Under the pieces are notes generated by a model, which was given only the letters and a program-made list of their open reading frames with translations, did no database searches and was not told the origin of the DNA. A program made the position numbers and the translations under genes. This document shows, one piece after another, positions 6,790 to 10,429 of a stretch of 10,429 nt of DNA (the stretch's first letter is position 1; each line of letters starts with the position of its first letter). Location: assembly GCA_041645325.1 (NCBI GenBank), contig JBAZQI010000035.1:1-10429 (forward strand). The letters are read 5' to 3'. The DNA is from JAFCCL01 sp041645325. Lineage in GTDB: Archaea; Iainarchaeota; Iainarchaeia; Iainarchaeales; GCA-2688035.

Positions 6790-7158
6790 TTATTTGAAAA
6801 TCTTTTTGAATCCGTCTGTTAATCTCTGGTTGAGTTCTGCCCAGCCTGAAATTCCCCTGAACCTCAATTGTTTTTTTCTCGGCGCAAAGACCTGCTGGCC
6901 TGCAAAGCCGCCTGCATTTGAAACAGCCTGCTCGGCAGTTGAAAGTTCAGGGCTTCCTGTTTCAGCTTCCTGAAGGTCTTTCCACATTCCTTTTGTTGTT
7001 CCTTTTGCAACAGCCTTTGCGGCTTTGCCTGTTTTTGAAAGTGCACCTGCGAGTGCGATGGCAAGCGCGGCAAGAAGGCAAAGCGCGCCGAAGAATGGCT
7101 GGTCAAAGAATATGAGGAAAAGCCCGGCCGCAACCAATGCAAGCGCGAATTCAAGCAT
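6790..7158 (-). CDS. Small membrane protein, membrane operon gene 5 (last)
   Basis: 122 residues; family not recognised. Two adjacent hydrophobic segments (about residues 2-18 and 22-40) form a membrane hairpin. About 80 hydrophilic residues follow, basic at first (KTGKAAKAVAKGTTKGM), then acidic and Ser-rich, ending in an amphipathic stretch (GWAELNQRLTDGFKKIFK) that could lie on the membrane. By the positive-inside rule the tail is probably cytoplasmic. The start ATG 7158 is preferred over GTG 7164 because GAGGG lies eight bases before the ATG but only two before the GTG. It starts 46 bases after the stop of the preceding gene. No T run follows the stop within about 40 bases. Confidence 0.78.
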   Translation of the reverse strand: MLEFALALVAAGLFLIFFDQPFFGALCLLAALAIALAGALSKTGKAAKAVAKGTTKGMWKDLQEAETGSPELSTAEQAVSNAGGFAGQQVFAPRKKQLRFRGISGWAELNQRLTDGFKKIFK

Positions 7159-7204
7159 TTTCACAACCCTCTTGCCCGGCAGCCAGGAAAAAGCGCCGGC
7201 AATG

Positions 7205-7519
7205 TCAGAATCCCCCGAACCCTATTCCGCCCATGTCTCCCTGGCCAAACATGTCAGGCATCTGCTGCTCCTGCTTTTGCTTTCCGCTGAGCACCACGCT
7301 CAGGATAATCAGGCCAAAGAGCACAAAAGGCCAGTAATCAGCGAGGTAATCTTTTCCAAAAAGCAGCACTGCTGTTGCAATGAGCAATAGCACTGTTGCC
7401 CCTATGTCCCTCATTGTGAGAATCATCAATGCCACGATTGCGAAAATCAGCCAGTTTTGGTTGAATTGCACTGCAATCATCATGAAGAGGATTGCAATCA
7501 TGAAGGTAAATGTGTCCAT
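7205..7519 (-). CDS. Small polytopic membrane protein with Gly/Met/Gln-rich tail, membrane operon gene 4
   Basis: 104 residues; unrecognised. Almost the whole of residues 4-80 is hydrophobic: segments near 4-18, 22-38, 40-54 and 62-80, with a few charged residues at the turns (MRDIG, KDYLADYW). The last 24 residues are hydrophilic and of low complexity, KQKQEQQMPDMF followed by GQGDMGGIGFGGF, like the Gly-rich tails of some membrane-associated bacterial and archaeal proteins. The ATG at 7519 has GAGG seven bases upstream, overlapping the stop region of the previous gene nine bases away, which points to translational coupling. Confidence 0.82.
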   Translation of the reverse strand: MDTFTFMIAILFMMIAVQFNQNWLIFAIVALMILTMRDIGATVLLLIATAVLLFGKDYLADYWPFVLFGLIILSVVLSGKQKQEQQMPDMFGQGDMGGIGFGGF

Positions 7520-7528
7520 TCAAAAGCC

Positions 7529-7783
7529 TCATTTTTTGAAAAAATCTATTTTGTCAAAGAAGCCCTTGCCAAACACCGCAAAAAGGAATATCAGCACTGG
7601 CACCCAGATTAGCTGCGGGAACTGGAAAAAGGTCAGGTAAACCACGATTACGGCAAAAAGGATTGCAAGCTTTGGGCTTCCCAGATTCTTTTTTGCCCAG
7701 CCATAGAGCCACACAAGGTAGAAAAGAGAAAGCACTATTTCCAGGTTTTGGATTAAGGGATCGGCTGCAAGCAATGTAATCAT
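7529..7783 (-). CDS. Very small membrane protein, membrane operon gene 3
   Basis: 84 residues; unrecognised. Three hydrophobic segments (about 10-30, 38-54 and 57-75) are separated by a short basic loop (GWAKKNLGSPK) and end in a basic tail (GKGFFDKIDFFKK), so the C-terminus should face the cytoplasm. No catalytic residues stand out. The ATG at 7783 has a weak GGAAGTG eight to nine bases upstream. It begins three bases after the TAA that closes the open frame downstream of gene 2's amber codon, but 108 bases after the amber codon itself. Confidence 0.82.
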   Translation of the reverse strand: MITLLAADPLIQNLEIVLSLFYLVWLYGWAKKNLGSPKLAILFAVIVVYLTFFQFPQLIWVPVLIFLFAVFGKGFFDKIDFFKK

Positions 7784-7891
7784 TTTTTAGGCACTTCCCA
7801 AAAAATTATGGCTTTTCCTGCTTATAAAACCCACCCTTTTGGCATTCCAGGCTCCGCTACTATAACTACGGCTATTGCTACTACTACTCCC

Positions 7892-8245
7892 CTAGCCTTT
7901 TCTCATTCCCATGCCTATTCCAAAGATGATTATGCTGAAAACCTGCAGGGAAAGCAGGAAATAAACGGCTACATAGGCTGCTGCGGCAAAATAAGCCCAT
8001 TTGATGACAAGGAAATATATCAGCACGCCAGACACTATTATAGTAGGAATTCCTGAGCCAAGATAGCCCCTGACAGTGGTAAAAATCAGGAAAATGAGAA
8101 TAATCCTTATTATGAGGTCTGCCGCGGGAAAAATCTTCATCACAATTGCGGGCAATGCCACAACGGCAATTAAGGCTATGAGAATCAGGATAAAAATCTG
8201 GACCATTCCCTTTTCATTCAGCCTTGCCAAAACATTTTCGTACAA
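7892..8245 (-). CDS. Polytopic membrane protein ending in an amber codon, membrane operon gene 2
   Basis: 117 residues; unrecognised. A short soluble start (MYENVLARLNEKGM) is followed by about four hydrophobic segments (15-37, 43-60, 65-82, 84-110) rich in Ile, Leu and Ala. The TTG start at 8245 is firm: AAGGTGAT, a near-perfect match to the archaeal anti-Shine-Dalgarno, ends five bases before it, and it lies 19 bases after the previous stop. The gene stops at TAG (7892-7894), after which the same frame stays open for 34 codons (starting GSSSSNSRSYSSGAW) to TAA at 7787-7789. This is a Ser-rich stretch like the low-complexity tails of its neighbours. Whether the amber codon is a true end, is read through, or truncates an older 152-codon frame cannot be decided from sequence alone. 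Confidence 0.8.
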   Translation of the reverse strand: MYENVLARLNEKGMVQIFILILIALIAVVALPAIVMKIFPAADLIIRIILIFLIFTTVRGYLGSGIPTIIVSGVLIYFLVIKWAYFAAAAYVAVYFLLSLQVFSIIIFGIGMGMRKG

Positions 8246-8264
8246 ACCAAATCACCTTGAAAAA

Positions 8265-8672
8265 TCACATTGGGGGAGGAAGCCTTCCTCCGCCGCCTGG
8301 CGGCGGCTTGAACAAATGCATTCTCTCATTCACTCCACCTTGGCTGCTCATCTTTGCCTCGCCAGCGCCAATGCCTGCGCCTGAGGCAAAGCCCGGGAAC
8401 ACGAAGAACATGTCAATGAAAATCCCAGCAACTCCCAGGGTCAAAAGCATCATCAAAACATATGTTCCGCCAAAAAGCCAGAACATGTCAAACAGGACAA
8501 ACCAGCTTATGCCGACTATCAGGACAATTGCCAAAGGGCCTTTGCCCAAATGCATCACAACCCAGGAAATGATTGTCAAGAGCACAAAAATCTTGAGAAC
8601 CATCACCATGTCCGAAAAAAACTCGCCAATTGAAAGCAAGGCAAGCATTGCGGGAAAAACGGTTCCAAGCAT
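8265..8672 (-). CDS. Polytopic membrane protein with Gly/Pro-rich tail, membrane operon gene 1
   Basis: 135 residues; unrecognised. There is a moderately hydrophobic start (LGTVFPAMLALLSIG), then three strong membrane segments (about 22-42, 46-66 and 69-92). A soluble tail of about 43 residues follows: GFASGAGIGAGEAK, then a hydrophilic stretch, ending PPPGGGGRLPPPM. The tail's last codons are written in two perfect DNA palindromes (8275-8304). ATG 8672 is taken as the start; TTG 8678 is an in-frame alternative two codons earlier. The TATA box at 8705-8713 gives a leader of about 11 bases. As the first gene behind that promoter it heads the five-gene run. Confidence 0.8.
   Translation of the reverse strand: MLGTVFPAMLALLSIGEFFSDMVMVLKIFVLLTIISWVVMHLGKGPLAIVLIVGISWFVLFDMFWLFGGTYVLMMLLTLGVAGIFIDMFFVFPGFASGAGIGAGEAKMSSQGGVNERMHLFKPPPGGGGRLPPPM
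8275..8304. repeat. Two adjacent perfect palindromes within the end of membrane operon gene 1
   Basis: GGAGGAAG-C-CTTCCTCC (8275-8291) is followed at once by GCCGCC-T-GGCGGC (8292-8304). Both are perfect stems with one-base centres. On the minus strand they encode PPGGGGRLPPP. They would form GC-rich hairpins in the operon mRNA just before the ribosome-binding site of gene 2. Confidence 0.8.
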
Positions 8673-8704
8673 TAACAAAACCCACTAATTAAATGCATTT
8701 TCTG

Positions 8705-8713
8705 CTTTAAATA
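8705..8713 (-). promoter_or_regulatory. TATA box of the membrane operon; TTTAAA core is symmetric
   Basis: TATTTAAAG on the minus strand puts transcription start near 8683, before ATG 8672. The same bases read CTTTAAATA on the plus strand, also a good TATA box, which could drive transcription into the hairpin-rich region from about 8735. Confidence 0.55.
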
Positions 8714-8735
8714 GCTTAGCAAGCCTTTTTGCTTC

Positions 8736-8883
8736 CGCAACCTTGCAAACTTTCAGTTTGCGGGGCATCGGAAAGCAGTTGCTTTCCAATGAAAGCCTTG
8801 GGAAAAAACAGCCTGTTGACAGAAGCCTTTTCCCAATGCGAAAAAAGAAGGGAGGCCCAACGTAGCTTCGTAATTACCTTTTT
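8736..8883 (+). ncRNA. Hairpin-rich intergenic region, candidate small RNA (strand uncertain)
   Basis: Three successive hairpins are visible: GCAAACT-TTC-AGTTTGC (8745-8761, extendable with G-U pairs to CCTT/GGGG on the plus strand), GGAAAGC-AGTT-GCTTTCC (8770-8787), and TTGGGAAAA/TTTTCCCAA (8798-8806 with 8828-8836) enclosing AACAG-C-CTGTT. A plus-strand TATA box (8705-8713) and a T5 run (8879-8883) would bound a transcript of about 148 bases. Alternatively the stems belong to the 3' end of the TraB-like mRNA. I recognise no known RNA family. Confidence 0.35.
8841..8846 (-). terminator. Poly-T terminator candidate of the TraB-like gene
   Basis: On the minus strand CTTCTTTTTT occurs about 40 bases after the TAG at 8887-8889, consistent with archaeal oligo-T termination. 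A second T6 follows at 8803-8808. Confidence 0.35.
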
Positions 8884-8886
8884 CCC

Positions 8887-9561
8887 CTAAAGCCTCGCCT
8901 GGCTTCGCCCGAGTTTCTGCGTCCTGCGTTGTCCTCTTTGGCGGTACGCTTTTCTCGCCTTCATCTTCCTAATGTCTGGTGAAGAACGCCTTGTTCGTTC
9001 TTTGTACAGCACTATTGCAGGATGCCCCCTTTTCGCAAGCCAATAGCGAACCGCTTTCAGGTGACCATGTCCAAACACGGCATAATCCGGATTTGTTTTA
9101 ATCACTCTTCTTATCCATTGTCTTTCCCTTACCGGCCAAATCAATTGCTCTTGTTCTTTTCTTCTATTTGCAAACTTGAATTGGGTGACCTTTTCACTTC
9201 CGCTGTTTGAGTCAAGCGGAATGCATTTTGCACCCTTGCTTTTTGCGTGCTCAAAAATTCGGTAATAAAAATACACGCCCATGCTGTAAGCAGTAGCATT
9301 ACTAAACTTTCGGGAGCTTGATATTTCAATGCCAGTTTTCCTTTTCACAATAGCGCTTGCAGTATCAATTGCTTCTCTTGTAAAATCAAGAATGCTTTGA
9401 ATGGCATTGCCATTGGAAGCATATATTTCTTCAAATAGTGCTGCCTCCTTAGGGCAGATTTCCAACGCTACTGTTTCGTCTGCTTTCAGGCCAGCCAGTT
9501 TTTCCACAACTATTTTTGCATACCCTGGCGAATGTGCAACCCCAACAAGCTTTGTAACCAT
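8887..9561 (-). CDS. TraB/TIKI-superfamily protein with very basic C-terminal tail
   Basis: 224 residues. The signature of the TraB/TIKI/ChaN-like superfamily is present: a first GX2H motif at the end of strand 1 (G7-V-A-H10), a Glu after the second strand (VALEICP, E34), Arg residues before the last conserved block (PVRERQWIRR, R145/R147), and a second GX2H motif (G164-H-G-H167, in PDYAVFGHGHLKAVRYWL). These residues are thought to bind metal in TIKI proteases, so a metal-dependent hydrolase is plausible. The substrate is unknown. Unlike many TraB proteins there is no membrane domain; instead the last 35 residues (from about K190) are packed with Arg and Lys. Arg codons include AGA, CGA and CGC, whereas neighbours mostly use AGG, a possible sign of transfer. 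The ATG at 9561 directly follows an in-frame stop; GAGGATGA lies nine bases upstream. Confidence 0.75.
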   Translation of the reverse strand: MVTKLVGVAHSPGYAKIVVEKLAGLKADETVALEICPKEAALFEEIYASNGNAIQSILDFTREAIDTASAIVKRKTGIEISSSRKFSNATAYSMGVYFYYRIFEHAKSKGAKCIPLDSNSGSEKVTQFKFANRRKEQEQLIWPVRERQWIRRVIKTNPDYAVFGHGHLKAVRYWLAKRGHPAIVLYKERTRRSSPDIRKMKARKAYRQRGQRRTQKLGRSQARL

Positions 9562-9628
9562 ATGCGTTTGTCATCCTCGCTAAGAAAAAAGGCTTGCGAA
9601 GCGTTTTCCCAAGGTTTTTTTCCAGCAG

Positions 9629-9635
9629 AAAAAAA
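9629..9635 (-). terminator. Poly-T terminator of the 9639 gene
   Basis: A T7 run on the minus strand begins three bases after the TAA of the preceding gene. It suggests that the TraB-like gene 77 bases downstream is transcribed separately. Confidence 0.45.
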
Positions 9636-9638
9636 GGA

Positions 9639-10429
9639 TTAGCTTCCGTAGTCAATGCAGGTTTTGCCTGCAACAAGCCCTGTTTCAAAGTCCATGATGC
9701 TTGTATTGTGGCCCGATGCTTCATACAGCGATTTTGGGTTCCACCAGAAAGAGGTCCTTGTGCCGCTGTTTGTTACACAGATGTCGCCTGCAGCCGCTAA
9801 TTCAAACACTTCCCTTATTGTGGCAATCCTGCTCTGGGCCAGCCCGCTATTGTACTTCATTTCGGCAATGCCGTTCAGTTCCACACTCTGGCTTTCAGAG
9901 CTGTTTGGCGTAATGAATTTCAGTTCGCTTGGCTTGACTGCTTTCAGGCTAAACAGCCTGCTGATAGGCGTATAGAGAATGGTTTTCAGGTAAACATCCC
10001 CGCCATAGTCTGCCTTTGGCCAGTCAACAGCGTAAGCAAACTGCCAGTTGCCCAAAGCATCCTTGGCATCCGCTTCCCTGTCCGGCCTAAAGTCAAATGC
10101 TTCAACAACCGGAACCCCTGTGTAATCAAGGCACCTGCCAGCACCGTCCCAGAAGGTCAGGTTGCCTCCTGTTTCAAGCGGAACCCCGCTTGCCCTCAGT
10201 TCAAAGTAAGCCGAAAACGGCTCTTCTGTTTTTGCCTGGCTCATTTTCATGATAACAGGCGTTGCATAGTTGGGGTAAAACTCCATGTTCTTTTGGTTTA
10301 CCATATCGCTGTCCTCAACGCTCAGTACAAAGCCCCTGTTTGAAGCCGTTGAATTCATTTTCTCAAAGTTATCAACCACATCTGTCTTTATGTTCATTAC
10401 TGGCGTAGAGCCCGGAATGTTGAGCGTTT
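9639..10429 (-). CDS. C-terminal 262 residues of a probable extracellular protein, unrecognised (N-terminus beyond window)
   Basis: The frame is open through the right edge, so the ATG at 10397 is probably an internal Met: the residues before it (TLNIPGSTPV) continue smoothly into MNIKTDVVDNFEKMN. The visible part is rich in Asn, Ser, Thr, aromatic residues and short strands (NLTFWDGAGRCLDY, GNWQFAYAVDW, TRTSFWWNPKSL), with three Cys (GRCLDY, DICVTN, KTCIDYGS) and no membrane segment. This composition suits a domain outside the membrane, and an N-terminal signal or anchor would be expected in the missing part. I cannot assign a family. It ends TAA followed by a T7 run. The pilin-like gene elsewhere in the window is compatible with an envelope theme, but no direct link is shown. 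Confidence 0.8.
   Translation of the reverse strand, partial: TLNIPGSTPVMNIKTDVVDNFEKMNSTASNRGFVLSVEDSDMVNQKNMEFYPNYATPVIMKMSQAKTEEPFSAYFELRASGVPLETGGNLTFWDGAGRCLDYTGVPVVEAFDFRPDREADAKDALGNWQFAYAVDWPKADYGGDVYLKTILYTPISRLFSLKAVKPSELKFITPNSSESQSVELNGIAEMKYNSGLAQSRIATIREVFELAAAGDICVTNSGTRTSFWWNPKSLYEASGHNTSIMDFETGLVAGKTCIDYGS

Noticed and set aside
7025..7390. 121-codon plus-strand open frame across the membrane operon
   Set aside because: It crosses two real membrane genes and their spacer and has no coherent composition.
8046..8055. Palindrome AGGAATTCCT inside membrane operon gene 2
   Set aside because: A single 10-base palindrome in coding sequence is expected by chance and has no context suggesting a site.
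1..10429. Genome-wide recoding of TAG as a sense codon
   Set aside because: No in-frame TAG occurs inside the longest confident genes (474 codons of PolB, 506 codons of the pseudo-ATPase), so TAG is not a common sense codon. Only rare readthrough remains possible.
1..10429. tRNA, rRNA, CRISPR array, insertion sequence or replication origin
   Set aside because: I looked for cloverleaf and TPsiC-like words, spaced direct repeats, transposase motifs and origin-type repeat clusters and found none that hold up.

Overview
The window looks archaeal, most likely a small-genome DPANN-type lineage (Diapherotrites/Micrarchaeota/Woesearchaeota-like). This rests on an archaeal family B DNA polymerase, a pilin with a class III signal peptide (cleaved KA|QSGLEYL), TATA boxes (TTTAAAT, TTTAATAT, TATTTAAAG) about 25-30 bases before start codons, short or absent leaders, and dense small genes. 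The phylum is inference from gene style.

Layout. Positions 1-1424 (minus) hold the N-terminal 474 codons of DNA polymerase B, divergent from a coiled-coil protein (1544-1987, plus). A type IV pilin-like gene (2031-2501, minus) diverges from a secreted protein of unknown function (2754-3539, plus); between them is a perfect 13-bp inverted repeat. A GNAT acetyltransferase (3560-4042) lies downstream of a HerA/VirB4-like protein whose Walker motifs are lost (4094-5614), probably in one minus-strand operon. That operon shares a divergent promoter region with a small helical/coiled-coil protein (5720-6238, plus), followed by a protein with two HTH-like units (6297-6758, plus).

Positions 8672 down to 6790 form an operon of five small membrane proteins with no family I recognise, several with Gly/Pro/Ser-rich tails. 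It is the best candidate here for an undescribed system. One of its genes ends in an amber codon followed by a 34-codon open frame that stops three bases before the next gene. Upstream is a roughly 170-base intergenic region full of perfect hairpins, behind a palindromic TATA element. Next come a TraB/TIKI-superfamily gene (8887-9561, minus) with a very basic tail, and the C-terminal part of a large probably extracellular protein (9639 to the window end, minus).

How the genes fit together. The replication gene appears to be housekeeping. The rest is mostly cell-envelope material (pilin, exported protein, membrane operon, large extracellular protein), plus a pseudo-ATPase. I see no tRNA, rRNA, CRISPR array, transposase or integrase. 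Two start modes recur: ATG starts with TATA at leaderless distance, and TTG starts preceded by GGTG Shine-Dalgarno sequences.
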